A program made the position numbers and the translations under genes. Below, in pieces: positions 1 through 7,495 of a DNA stretch of 64,000 nt. The first letter of the stretch is position 1; every line of letters starts with the position of its first letter. The DNA comes from Nonomuraea coxensis DSM 45129 (GTDB lineage Bacteria; Actinomycetota; Actinomycetes; Streptosporangiales; Streptosporangiaceae). The DNA lies in contig NZ_CP068985.1 in NCBI RefSeq assembly GCF_019397265.1, positions 5,560,501 through 5,624,500 on the forward strand, in the 5' to 3' direction. The notes beneath the pieces were generated by a model, which saw only the letters and a program-made list of their open reading frames with translations, made no database searches and was not told the DNA's origin.

Positions 1-380
1 TGCAGGTGCCCGAAGATCCGGTCACGCAGTCTCAGCAGGAAGCGTTCGGCCCCGAGGGCGGTGATGTACGTCCCGGCGAAGGACGCGACCCCCGCGACCG
101 CGGCGAGCCCCAGCCAGCTGAACGCGGGAGCCCAGAAGGCCCCCAGGTCCCGGGTGGTGAGCACCTCGTCCGTGATGTGGCCGAACAGGCGGATCGCGGC
201 GACCTCGCACAACGCGGCCAGGATGGCGAACACCACTCCGGCCGCGAACAGCCGCCGCAGCCCGCGAGTGTCCGGCCAGAACTCGCGGAAAGTCCGGCGA
301 AGGGTGATCGCCGGCGCGAGTTCTCGGCCGGAGGCGGAAAAGGAGAGCCGGCGGCTCAGCCGCCGGCTCTCACGGGGCAC
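1..380 (-). CDS. ABC exporter, transmembrane domain (3' end cut off by window edge)
   Basis: About 126 N-terminal residues of an ABC exporter are visible. A basic stretch (residues 1-44) is followed by a hydrophobic helix (FAAGVVFAILAALCEVAAI) and a second one around GLAAVAGVASFAGTYITAL. Then comes RFLLRLRDRIFGHL, the charged segment typical of the first intracellular loop of type IV (BmrA/MsbA-like) exporters. The nucleotide-binding domain lies beyond position 1. The only possible start is GTG at 380, 2 nt after the stop of the short peptide gene at 383-499, so the two are probably translationally coupled. A perfect inverted repeat (343-371) falls inside codons 4-13. By family the protein should export a peptide or drug. 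The substrate is unknown, but the adjoining peptide is an obvious candidate. Confidence 0.75.
   Translation of the reverse strand, partial: MPRESRRLSRRLSFSASGRELAPAITLRRTFREFWPDTRGLRRLFAAGVVFAILAALCEVAAIRLFGHITDEVLTTRDLGAFWAPAFSWLGLAAVAGVASFAGTYITALGAERFLLRLRDRIFGHL
343..371 (-). terminator. perfect 13-bp inverted repeat with T tract, possible attenuator
   Basis: The arms GAGAGCCGGCGGC (343-355) and GCCGCCGGCTCTC (359-371) pair perfectly around a 3-nt loop. On the minus strand they are followed by CCTTTTCC. The hairpin lies 12 nt downstream of the peptide stop codon and inside the beginning of the exporter frame, where a ribosome-controlled terminator would sit. No transcript data were available. 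Confidence 0.6.
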
Positions 381-382
381 TC

Positions 383-499
383 TCAGCACCCCCAGCCCCA
401 CCACCTGCGCCGGCCGCAGGACCAGCGGCGGCGCCAGCGGCGGCGTCGGCAGCCCCATCCCTGCTGGTAGCCGACGTGTGTGAGCTGAGTGTTCGTCAT
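383..499 (-). CDS. 38-residue Arg/Trp/Cys-rich peptide (leader peptide or peptide precursor)
   Basis: ATG at 499 is preceded by GGGGAGGA, and the frame closes with TGA at 383-385. The peptide has a neutral N-terminal part (MTNTQLTHVGYQQGWG) and a strongly basic C-terminal part with the motifs RRRRW, RRRW, SCG, RRRWW and GWGC. It has three Cys (17, 28, 38), six Trp and ten Arg. The RRRWRRRW part is encoded by a tandem 12-nt repeat at 422-445. I recognise no family. Two readings fit. It may be a BmrB-like leader peptide controlling the exporter through the hairpin at 343-371. Alternatively it may be a ribosomally made, exported and possibly modified cationic peptide. No modification enzyme is visible, but the locus is cut at the left edge. 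It is too short for routine gene calling. Confidence 0.65.
   Translation of the reverse strand: MTNTQLTHVGYQQGWGCRRRRWRRRWSCGRRRWWGWGC
422..445 (-). repeat. tandem 12-nt repeat, two exact copies
   Basis: CCAGCGGCGGCG occurs twice head to tail (422-433 and 434-445) and encodes RRRW twice in the peptide. Each copy carries GCCGCCGC on the minus strand, which could pair with the 5' arm of the downstream hairpin. This makes an alternative (antiterminator) fold conceivable. Confidence 0.7.
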
Positions 500-782
500 G
501 ATTCCTCCCCCGTTGAACGGCTGAAGACTTGACAATTCGGACGTTACCCGCTCAATTCACATAAATCACGACATTTCCGATGAAACCGTGAAAGTTTGAC
601 CGGTAAAGCGCGACGAGAACGGCGTTTCGCCCTTCTTGTTAAATCCGCCGCAAACGAGTAAAAGAACCAAAGAAACGCCACGCCGGCGCCAAGAGAACGC
701 CTCCCGGACGTGGCCACAAGTCGGCCCGACCGCTACTTTCGGCCGATGCCCGCCCCCGTCACGGCTCGCCACGATGGGACCC

Positions 783-971
783 ATGACGACCCTCGGCGCG
801 CTCCTCATGATCCAGGGCTTCGGCGCCCTCGTCGCGGCCCACGTCTTCGACCGCGACTTCGGCCTGCTCCACCTGGTGTTCGACGGCGGCACGCTGACGG
901 CCGCCGCGATCGTCACCGGCCTGCTCGGGCTCGTGCTCACCGTCGCGGGCGCCGCCCACGGCGACGAATGA
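783..971 (+). CDS. small two-helix membrane protein, 62 aa
   Basis: MTTLGALLMIQGFGALVAAH begins a hydrophobic stretch. A short loop containing DRDFGLLHLVFDGG follows, then a second membrane helix (AAIVTGLLGLVLTVAGA) and a short charged end. I know no function for it. ATG at 783 is chosen because translation from there starts directly with the first helix. ATG at 774 would add three residues. The gene is divergent from the peptide/exporter pair and convergent with helY. A perfect hairpin between them (972-998) suggests both transcripts end there. Confidence 0.6.
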   Translation: MTTLGALLMIQGFGALVAAHVFDRDFGLLHLVFDGGTLTAAAIVTGLLGLVLTVAGAAHGDE

Positions 972-998
972 GGGCGCCGGCCCGCGAGACCGGCGCCC
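972..998. terminator. bidirectional hairpin between convergent genes
   Basis: GGGCGCCGG (972-980) pairs perfectly with CCGGCGCCC (990-998) around a 9-nt loop, in the 33-bp gap between two convergent stop codons. There is no T tract, as is common for high-GC actinobacterial terminators. Confidence 0.5.
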
Positions 999-1004
999 CG
1001 CGCG

Positions 1005-3731
1005 TCAGGTCAGCGACGAGTACGCCACCACACCGCGCCGCATCGCGTCGACCGCCTTGCCCGCCGTCTGCCTGATCCTGCTGCCCGGCGCCGCCGCGTT
1101 CTGGAGCTGCCCCAGCAGGTCCATGAGCTGCTTGACCCACCGGACGAAGTCGCCGGCGGCCAGCTCGTTGCCGTTGACGCCGTCCATCAGCACCGCGTCG
1201 AGCGTGTGCCCCTTCGTCCACCGGAACGCCGCCCACGCGAACCCCAGATCCGGCTCGCGCAGCGTCGACAGCCCGTGGTCGGACTCGATGCCCTCCAGCT
1301 CCCCCCACAGCCGCAGCATCGCCGTCAGCGCGTCCTGCGCCCGCCCGGCCGGGATCTTCGGCCGGCGCGCGTCGTCGGCCGCCCGTGACTCGAACACCAG
1401 CGCCGACACGCACGCCGCGAGCTCCGCCGGGTCCAGCTCCTCCCACAGGCCCTGGCGCAGGCTCTCGGCCGTCAGCAGGTCCAGCTCGGTGTAGAGGCGG
1501 CCGAGGCGGCGGCCCTCGTCGGTGACCGTCTCGCCGTCGAGGTAGCCGAGCTGCTCCAGCACCGAGCAGATGCGGTCGAACGTCCGCGAGATGACATGCG
1601 AGCGGCCCTCCACCCGCCGGCGCAGCCCTTCGGTCTCGCGCAGCAGCTTGTAGTAGCGCTCGGCCCAGCGGGCGTGGTCCTCGCGCTCGTCGCAGCCGTG
1701 GCACGGATGCTGACGGATGCGCCTGCGCAGCTCGTTGATCTCGTCGTCCTCCATCGCGTGGTCACGCACGCGCGGCGGCTTGCCGAGGTCACGGTCGCCG
1801 ATCTTGGCCAGCAGCGTGGAGACCAGGTTGGCGCGCTCCTTCGGGGAGCGGCCGTTGAAGTTCTTCGGGATGCGCAGCTTCTCCAGCGGCTCGACCGGCA
1901 CCGGGAAGTCGGCCGGGTCGAGCTTCTTGACCTGCTTGCCGATCGTCAGCACCAGCGGGCTCGGGCCGTGCCCGCGCGGGTTGCGGCCCGGGTCGAGGAC
2001 GATCGCCAGCCCCGCCCGCCGCCCGCCCGGCACCCGGATCACGTCGCCCGGCTGCAGCGCCTCCAGCGACCGCACCGCCGCCGCCCGCCGGGCCGCGCCG
2101 CGCTGCCTGGACAGCTCGGCCTCCCGGTCCGACAGCCGCCGCCGCAGCGCGGCGTACTCGGGGAAGTCGCCCAGGTGGCACGTCATGGCCTCCTGGTAGC
2201 CCTCCAGCGCGTCCTCGTGCTTGCGGAGCTGCTTGGCCAGCCCCACCACCGCCCGGTCGGCCTGGAACTGCGCGAACGACTCCTCCAGCAGCGTCCGCGC
2301 CCGCTCGCGGCCGAACTGCCCCACCAGGTTGACCGCCATGTTGTACGACGGCTGGAAGCTGGAACGCAGCGGATAGGTCCGCGTGCCGGCCAGCCCCGCC
2401 ACCGACAGCGGGTCCATGCCCGGCTGCCACAGCACCACGGCGTGGCCCTCGACGTCGATGCCGCGCCGCCCCGCCCGGCCGGTGAGCTGGGTGTACTCGC
2501 CCGGCGTCAGGTCGGCGTGCGTCTCGCCGTTCCACTTGTCCAGCTTCTCGATCACGACGCTGCGGGCCGGCATGTTGATGCCCAGCGCCAGCGTCTCCGT
2601 CGCGAAGACCGCCTTGACCAGCCCCCGCGTGAACAGCTCCTCCACGACCTCCTTGAAGGCCGGCAGCATGCCCGCGTGGTGGGCGGCGAGCCCGCGCTCC
2701 AGGCACTCGCGCCACTCCAGGTAGCCCAGCACCGCGAGGTCCTCGTCGGGCAGGTGGGCGGTGCGCTCGTCGACGAGCTGGCGGATCTCGTGCCGCTCGC
2801 GGTCGGTGGTGAGCCTGATGCCCGCGTAGAGGCACTGCTGCACCGCCGCCTGGCAGCCCGCACGGGAGAAGATGAACGTGATCGCCGGCAGCAGCCCCTC
2901 GGAGTCGAGCTTCTCGATCACCTGGACCCGGTCCGGCGGCCTGGCCCGCTGCGGCCGGCCGTAGCCCCGGCCCCTCCCCCGGCCCGCCGTCAGCCGCTCG
3001 GCGTCCCTGGTCACCCGCATCAGCGTGGGGTTGATGCGCGGCGTCAGGTCGTCGTTGACGAACATGTCGTAGATCCGGTTGCCGATCATCATGTGCTGCC
3101 ACAGCGGCACCGGGCGGTGCTCGTCGACGATGACCGTGGTGTCACCGCGCACGTCGCCCAGCCACTCGCCGAACTCCTCGGCGTTGCTCACCGTCGCCGA
3201 CAGCGCCACCAGCCGGACCGACTCCGGCAGGTGGATGATGACCTCCTCCCACACCGCGCCCCTGAACCGGTCGGCCAGGTAGTGGACCTCGTCCATCACC
3301 GCGAAGCCGAGCCCGGCCAGCGTGGCCGACCCGGCGTAGAGCATGTTGCGCAGCACCTCGGTGGTCATGACCACGATCGGGGCCTCGCCGTTGACGCTGT
3401 TGTCGCCGGTCAGCAGGCCCACCTTGGCGGTGCCGTAGCGCTTGACCAGGTCGTTGTACTTCTGGTTGGACAGCGCCTTGATGGGGGTGGTGTAGAAGCA
3501 CTTCATGCCCTGCTGCAGGGCCAGGTGGACGGCGAACTCGCCGACGACGGTCTTGCCCGACCCTGTCGGCGCCGCCACCAGGACGCCGTCACCGGCCTCC
3601 AGGGCCCGGCAGGCGTCGAGCTGGAAGTCGTCCAGCTCGAAGTCGTAGAGACCTCGGAACGATGTGAGCGCGGCCCCGTCGTCGGCGTGCTTCTGGCGGA
3701 AGGCCGCATAACGTTCCGCTGGCGTTGTCAT
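1005..3731 (-). CDS. helY: HelY, Ski2/Mtr4-like DEVH-box helicase
   Basis: The 908-residue superfamily-2 helicase carries APTGSGKT (about 54-61), DEVH (147-150), SAT (178-180) and, farther on, QLTGRAGRRG (motif VI). These are the ATP-binding and hydrolysis motifs of the Ski2-like family. The long C-terminal half contains a CHGC.D Cys pair and matches the helical part of HelY. HelY proteins are thought to unwind RNA or DNA, but the physiological substrate is not firmly known. ATG at 3731 is preferred over a 36-residue upstream extension because the family begins close to AERYAAFRQ. helY downstream of tatC and tatA is the mycobacterial order. A lipid kinase gene lies between tatC and helY here. 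Confidence 0.9.
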   Translation of the reverse strand: MTTPAERYAAFRQKHADDGAALTSFRGLYDFELDDFQLDACRALEAGDGVLVAAPTGSGKTVVGEFAVHLALQQGMKCFYTTPIKALSNQKYNDLVKRYGTAKVGLLTGDNSVNGEAPIVVMTTEVLRNMLYAGSATLAGLGFAVMDEVHYLADRFRGAVWEEVIIHLPESVRLVALSATVSNAEEFGEWLGDVRGDTTVIVDEHRPVPLWQHMMIGNRIYDMFVNDDLTPRINPTLMRVTRDAERLTAGRGRGRGYGRPQRARPPDRVQVIEKLDSEGLLPAITFIFSRAGCQAAVQQCLYAGIRLTTDRERHEIRQLVDERTAHLPDEDLAVLGYLEWRECLERGLAAHHAGMLPAFKEVVEELFTRGLVKAVFATETLALGINMPARSVVIEKLDKWNGETHADLTPGEYTQLTGRAGRRGIDVEGHAVVLWQPGMDPLSVAGLAGTRTYPLRSSFQPSYNMAVNLVGQFGRERARTLLEESFAQFQADRAVVGLAKQLRKHEDALEGYQEAMTCHLGDFPEYAALRRRLSDREAELSRQRGAARRAAAVRSLEALQPGDVIRVPGGRRAGLAIVLDPGRNPRGHGPSPLVLTIGKQVKKLDPADFPVPVEPLEKLRIPKNFNGRSPKERANLVSTLLAKIGDRDLGKPPRVRDHAMEDDEINELRRRIRQHPCHGCDEREDHARWAERYYKLLRETEGLRRRVEGRSHVISRTFDRICSVLEQLGYLDGETVTDEGRRLGRLYTELDLLTAESLRQGLWEELDPAELAACVSALVFESRAADDARRPKIPAGRAQDALTAMLRLWGELEGIESDHGLSTLREPDLGFAWAAFRWTKGHTLDAVLMDGVNGNELAAGDFVRWVKQLMDLLGQLQNAAAPGSRIRQTAGKAVDAMRRGVVAYSSLT

Positions 3732-3825
3732 ACCCGTCAGCCTACCGAAACCGCCATTCCGGTCCGTCCTTCCGTACGCGGCCGGGCACGGGCGATCCCG
3801 GCCCGGCGCCTTTACAAAGTAGATC

Positions 3826-4722
3826 TCAAGCGAGGACACGCAGCGCGCCCGGCCGGATCTCGCACTCCACGGGCACCGGCCCGACGCGCTCGCCGTCGGC
3901 GTAGGCCACCATGCCCGCCGGGTCGGCCACCTCCAGGCGCACCGCCCGCGCCCGGCGCGTCGTCACCGCCGGATGCCCGACGTGCGTGCCCCGGTAGACG
4001 CTCGGGAAGACGCGCAGGAACTCGCTCTTCGGCAGGGCCCCGACCATCAGCACGTCGAGCAGCCCGTCGTCGGGCGCGGCGTCGGGGCACACCCGCATGC
4101 CGCCGCCGTACGAACGGGTGTTGGCCACCGCCACCATCATGGCCTCCCGCTCGATCACCTCGTCATCGTCGAGGACGAGCCGGAACGGCACGGGCCGGAA
4201 CGAGCGCAGCTCCTCCACCATGGCCACCACGTAGCGGGCCGACCCGGCCGGCCAGGTGAGCCGGTTGGCCCGCTCGTTGACCCGCGAGTCGAAGCCGCAG
4301 CACAGCACCCCGGCGAACAGCTCCTCGGCCCGCCCGGCGCGGACGCGGGCGGCGTCGACCAGCCGCGACTTCATCCGCAGCACGACCCGGGCGGCGGCCA
4401 TCGGGTCCTTGAACGGCACGCCGAGCGCGGCCGCGATGTCGTTGCCGGTGCCGGCCGGGATGATGCCGAGCGGCACGTCGGTGCCGGCCACGGCCTGCAC
4501 GGCCAGGTGCACCAGGCCGTCGCCGCCGAAGGCGACGAGCGCGTCGGGGCGCTCGGCGACGGCGGTGCAGGCGCGTTCGAGCGCGTCGGCGGCGTCGGCG
4601 CCGACGATCACCGACAGCTCGGCCCCGCCGGCGCGCAGCCGGCGCGCCACGGGTTCGAGCTGGCGCAGGGCCCGGCCGCCGCGGGCGGCCGGGTTGACGA
4701 GCAGGGCGAGTTGGGGGGACAC
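3826..4722 (-). CDS. diacylglycerol/sphingosine-type lipid kinase
   Basis: The 298-residue DAGK_cat protein has FGGDG (about 65-69) and IIPAGTGND (about 88-95), the nucleotide-binding signatures of the DgkB/YegS/LCB5 family. It would phosphorylate a lipid alcohol such as diacylglycerol at the membrane face, feeding phosphatidic acid back to phospholipid synthesis. It has no membrane helix. The start is GTG at 4722. It lies between tatC (upstream) and helY (downstream) on the same strand, 94 nt from helY. The exact lipid substrate cannot be read from the sequence. Confidence 0.85.
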   Translation of the reverse strand: MSPQLALLVNPAARGGRALRQLEPVARRLRAGGAELSVIVGADAADALERACTAVAERPDALVAFGGDGLVHLAVQAVAGTDVPLGIIPAGTGNDIAAALGVPFKDPMAAARVVLRMKSRLVDAARVRAGRAEELFAGVLCCGFDSRVNERANRLTWPAGSARYVVAMVEELRSFRPVPFRLVLDDDEVIEREAMMVAVANTRSYGGGMRVCPDAAPDDGLLDVLMVGALPKSEFLRVFPSVYRGTHVGHPAVTTRRARAVRLEVADPAGMVAYADGERVGPVPVECEIRPGALRVLA

Positions 4723-4768
4723 GCCCGGAACCTATCGCCTATCGCGCCGAACCGGAATCCTCTGCCGC

Positions 4769-5878
4769 CTATCGCCCAGCAGGATCCCCGCCGCCCGGCT
4801 TGTCACCGCCCGGCTTGTCGTCGGCCGGCTTGTCGTCGGCCGCCACGTCACTGACGGGCTTTTCAGCGTCCGCCACGTCACCGACGGGCTTTTCAGCGTC
4901 CGCCAGGTCACCGACGGACTTGTCAGCACCGGCAACCGGCCTGTCAGCGACCGCCGTGTCGGCAACCGGCCTGTCACGGACCGCCGTGTCGGAGACCAGC
5001 CTGTCATCGAGGGGCCTGTCATCGAGCGGAGGGTCGTCGAGGGGCCTGTCGTCGTCGGCCAGCGGCGAGGCCTCGTCGTCGGACAGCCCGGCGAACTCGT
5101 CCGCCGGCCGCCTGCGCTCGCGGAGGTACATGAACAGCTCGGCGGCGAGGAACAGCAGGATCATCGGCGCCGCGAGCGCCATCATGGTGATGGGGTCGCC
5201 GCCCGGCGTGATCACCGCGCCGAAGACGAACATCAGGAAGACGACCAGCCGCCGGTGCTTGGCGATGGCGGCGTGCGAGACCACGCCGATGAGGTTGAGG
5301 AAGATCAGCAGCAGCGGCAGCTCGAACGACACCCCGAAGATCATCAACATGATCAGCACGTAGTCGAGGTAGTCGTCGATGGCGATCGTCGCCACCGTGC
5401 CGTCCAGCGAGAAGCCCAGCAGGAAGGACAGCGAGGTGTCCATGATGAAGTAGCAGAGCCAGGCGCCGAGGGCGAACAGCGGGATCGCCAGCCCCAGGAA
5501 CGTCAGCGTGTAGCGCTTCTCGGTGCGGTAGAGCGCCGGGGTGACGAACGCCCAGATCTGGTAGAGCCACGCGGGCGAGGACACCACGAGGCCGACCATC
5601 AGCGAGATCTTCAGCGTGATGAAGAACGACGAGAAGATGCCGTTGTAGGTCAGGCTGCACTCACCGGTGAGCTGCCGGGCCTGGGCCGTCTGGCAGTAGG
5701 GCTCCTTGAGGATCTCCCACACCGGGCTGGAGACGAGCCAGCCCACGACCAGGCCGACGGCCACGGCGGCGATCGCGATGAGCAGCCGGTTGCGGAGCTC
5801 CCGGAGGTGCTCCATCAGCGGCATCCGGCCTTCCGGGTCCCGCGACGGCTTCGGGCCCGACTTCTTCAGCAGCGCCAT
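4769..5878 (-). CDS. tatC: TatC, twin-arginine translocase receptor, with repetitive acidic tail
   Basis: Residues 1-260 form the usual six-helix TatC core. It begins with MPLMEHLRELRNRLL, the conserved N-terminal cytoplasmic region that recognises twin-arginine signals, and includes FGVSFELPL in the fourth or fifth helix. After about residue 270 comes a roughly 95-residue cytoplasmic tail of repeated acidic/proline units (RPLDD, DTAVADRPVA, ADAEKPVGDV). This tail is encoded by 15- and 30-bp tandem repeats (4841-5060). Usual TatC length is about 250-310, so the tail is extra. The gene follows tatA by 43 nt and the two should be co-transcribed. They export folded proteins. The tail is probably disordered and its role is unknown. 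Confidence 0.95.
   Translation of the reverse strand: MALLKKSGPKPSRDPEGRMPLMEHLRELRNRLLIAIAAVAVGLVVGWLVSSPVWEILKEPYCQTAQARQLTGECSLTYNGIFSSFFITLKISLMVGLVVSSPAWLYQIWAFVTPALYRTEKRYTLTFLGLAIPLFALGAWLCYFIMDTSLSFLLGFSLDGTVATIAIDDYLDYVLIMLMIFGVSFELPLLLIFLNLIGVVSHAAIAKHRRLVVFLMFVFGAVITPGGDPITMMALAAPMILLFLAAELFMYLRERRRPADEFAGLSDDEASPLADDDRPLDDPPLDDRPLDDRLVSDTAVRDRPVADTAVADRPVAGADKSVGDLADAEKPVGDVADAEKPVSDVAADDKPADDKPGGDKPGGGDPAGR
4841..5060 (-). repeat. 15/30-bp tandem repeats in the tatC 3' end
   Basis: A 30-bp unit begins at 4841, 4871 and 4901 with few mismatches. A second 30-bp unit begins at 4931 and 4961. Then follow 15-bp units ending in CTGTC. All units are multiples of 3, so the frame stays open and the protein gains repeated acidic/proline decapeptides and pentapeptides. 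Confidence 0.85.
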
Positions 5879-5921
5879 CTAGTGAGTCCTCGGGGACGAG
5901 GGGTCGGATGAAGGGGAAGGC

Positions 5922-6239
5922 TCAGACGCGCTTGTCGGCCTGCGCCGAGGCACGCAGCCGGGCGGCCTGCTCCTCGAGCTGGCGGGCCTGCTCCTCCACG
6001 GACGGCTGCGGCGCCGGCGCGGCGGCCGGGATCTGCTGCGGGGGCGCGGGCTGGGCCTGGGCCTGGGCCTGGACGACGGTCGGACGCTCGTCGTCGTCGT
6101 CGTTCATCTTGCTGGTCTCGGCCTTGAAGATGCGCAGGGACCGGCCGACACCACGGGCCAGGTCCGGCAGCTTCTTGGCCCCGAAGAGCAGGACCAATGC
6201 CACCAGGATCAGGATGATCTCCGGAGCTCCCAGGTTCAT
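5922..6239 (-). CDS. tatA: TatA, twin-arginine translocase pore subunit
   Basis: The 105-residue protein starts with the N-terminal helix MNLGAPEIILILVALVLLFG. It continues with the conserved hinge and amphipathic helix (KKLPDLARGVGRSLRIFKAE), the TatA signature. The rest is a polar, Gln/Pro/Ala-rich tail (QAQAQAQPAPPQQ). TatA oligomers form the translocation path with TatC. It sits between the 51-aa membrane protein gene and tatC, with 43 nt to tatC. Confidence 0.95.
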   Translation of the reverse strand: MNLGAPEIILILVALVLLFGAKKLPDLARGVGRSLRIFKAETSKMNDDDDERPTVVQAQAQAQPAPPQQIPAAAPAPQPSVEEQARQLEEQAARLRASAQADKRV

Positions 6240-6304
6240 GTGACGTCCTTACAGGTGAGCCGAGTGCTGTCCAAACCCGATCGTACGCTGCCGAGGGCCC
6301 TGCC

Positions 6305-6460
6305 TCATCCCCTGGAGTCCGCTTTCACCCTGAATTGCTGGTTAATTCGAGCAACCTCCCTGTTCAGGGCACGGGCGGCGACGACCACGCGGGCCGTCAG
6401 GACCCCCAGAACGGCCAGCCCGGCCGGCACGACGACGGCCGCCGGCATGATCCACGTCAT
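6305..6460 (-). CDS. 51-aa single-helix membrane protein between pafC and tatA
   Basis: ATG at 6460 overlaps the pafC stop (ATGA), so translation is probably coupled to pafC. The product has one hydrophobic helix (IMPAAVVVPAGLAVLGVLTA). A basic/amphipathic segment follows (ARALNREVARINQQFRVKAD), then the stop. I recognise no family. The coupling, and the position between the PafBC regulator and the Tat genes, argue that it is real. It is TatA-like in layout (helix, then amphipathic stretch) but lacks the FG hinge, so I do not call it a Tat protein. Confidence 0.65.
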   Translation of the reverse strand: MTWIMPAAVVVPAGLAVLGVLTARVVVAARALNREVARINQQFRVKADSRG

Positions 6461-7464
6461 GACCCGTGAGCGTACAGGGCGAGGGCCCGCTCGGCCTCCG
6501 CGCGCACGGTCTCGGCCATCCGGGGCGGCGCGACGACCCGGCCGGTGTCGCCGAGCCGCAGCGCGAGCTTGACGATCCAGTCCTCGTCGCGGGCCCGCAG
6601 CGCCACCCGCAGCCGGCCCTCCCCCAGCTCGGCGACCTCCTCGCACGGGTAGTACTCGGCCACCCACCGCCCGGCCGCGCTCAGCTCCAGCTCGACCAGC
6701 TCGTCCGTGGGCGAGGGCCGGAAGACGCCCCGGGTGACGTCGATCGGCTCGGCCTCGGCGGGCGGGTCGGCGGGCACGTCGAGCACGTCCACGCCGAGCA
6801 TCCGGTCGAGGCGGAACAGCCGCATCGCCTCGGCCCGGTAGCACCAGCCCTCCAGGTAGGCCCGGCCGTCCACGACCACCACGCGGGTGGGGTCGACCTC
6901 GCGTGGCGTGACCTCGTCGCGGCCTGGCACGTAGTAGCGCAGCGACAGCCGCCGCCCGCCGGTCAGCGCCTCGCGGACGCGGGGCAGCGCGTCGGGGGCG
7001 GCGTCGACGTCGACGGCGACCTGGCTGCTGACGGTGGCGGCGCCCTCGCCCGCGGCCCGCTCCAGCTTGGCCGTCACCCGCGCGAGCGCGTCGCCGGTCA
7101 CCCCGCCCGCCTGTCCGCCGCCCGCCTGTTCCCTGGCGGCGGGCAGGGCCAGCTCGGGGGTGGCGGCCAGCATGCGCAGCGCGACCAGCAGGGCGCTGGC
7201 CTCGTCGATGCCGAGCCGCAGCGGCCGGGCGATCGTGTCGGCGTTGTCGATGAGGATCTCGCCGCCGTCCCAGGAGACGTCGATGAGGTCGCCCGGGGTG
7301 TGGCCGGGCAGCCCGCACATCCACACGAGCTGCAGGTCGTCGATGAGCTGCTTCTCGCTCAGCCCGAACACGGCCGCCACCTCGCCGACCTGCGCCCCGG
7401 GATGGGACATCAGGTACGGCACCAGCGCCAGCAGCCGCGGCAGCCGGTCCGCGCTCCCGCTCAT
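6457..7464 (-). CDS. pafC: PafC, WYL-domain transcriptional regulator subunit
   Basis: The 335-residue protein has an N-terminal winged helix (about 1-60, PYLMSHPGAQVGEVAAVFGL), a WYL domain (GRRLSLRYYVPGRDEVTPRE region, then AYLEGWCYR) and a WCX C-terminal domain ending around WIVKLALRLG. In mycobacteria PafB and PafC form a complex that switches on the SOS-independent DNA-damage regulon. The WYL domain is thought to sense a nucleic-acid ligand. pafC follows pafB on the same strand with a 31-nt gap and overlaps the next small gene by 4 nt. Confidence 0.92.
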   Translation of the reverse strand: MSGSADRLPRLLALVPYLMSHPGAQVGEVAAVFGLSEKQLIDDLQLVWMCGLPGHTPGDLIDVSWDGGEILIDNADTIARPLRLGIDEASALLVALRMLAATPELALPAAREQAGGGQAGGVTGDALARVTAKLERAAGEGAATVSSQVAVDVDAAPDALPRVREALTGGRRLSLRYYVPGRDEVTPREVDPTRVVVVDGRAYLEGWCYRAEAMRLFRLDRMLGVDVLDVPADPPAEAEPIDVTRGVFRPSPTDELVELELSAAGRWVAEYYPCEEVAELGEGRLRVALRARDEDWIVKLALRLGDTGRVVAPPRMAETVRAEAERALALYAHGS

Positions 7465-7495
7465 GCGTCTTCCCCCCGTCTCACGGCCTGCGCGT

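Noticed and set aside
746..1075. Possible leaderless ATG at 746 (TACTTT 6 nt upstream)
   Set aside because: The frame it opens is an Arg/Pro-rich shadow. The hydrophobic protein starting at 783 in another frame is the better gene, and TACTTT may simply serve that transcript.
1596..4259. Very long plus-strand open frame (887 codons) across helY and the lipid kinase gene
   Set aside because: It is antisense to two genes with clear motifs, and its product is low-complexity Arg/Pro/Leu/His with no domain. It results from high GC at third positions of the real genes.
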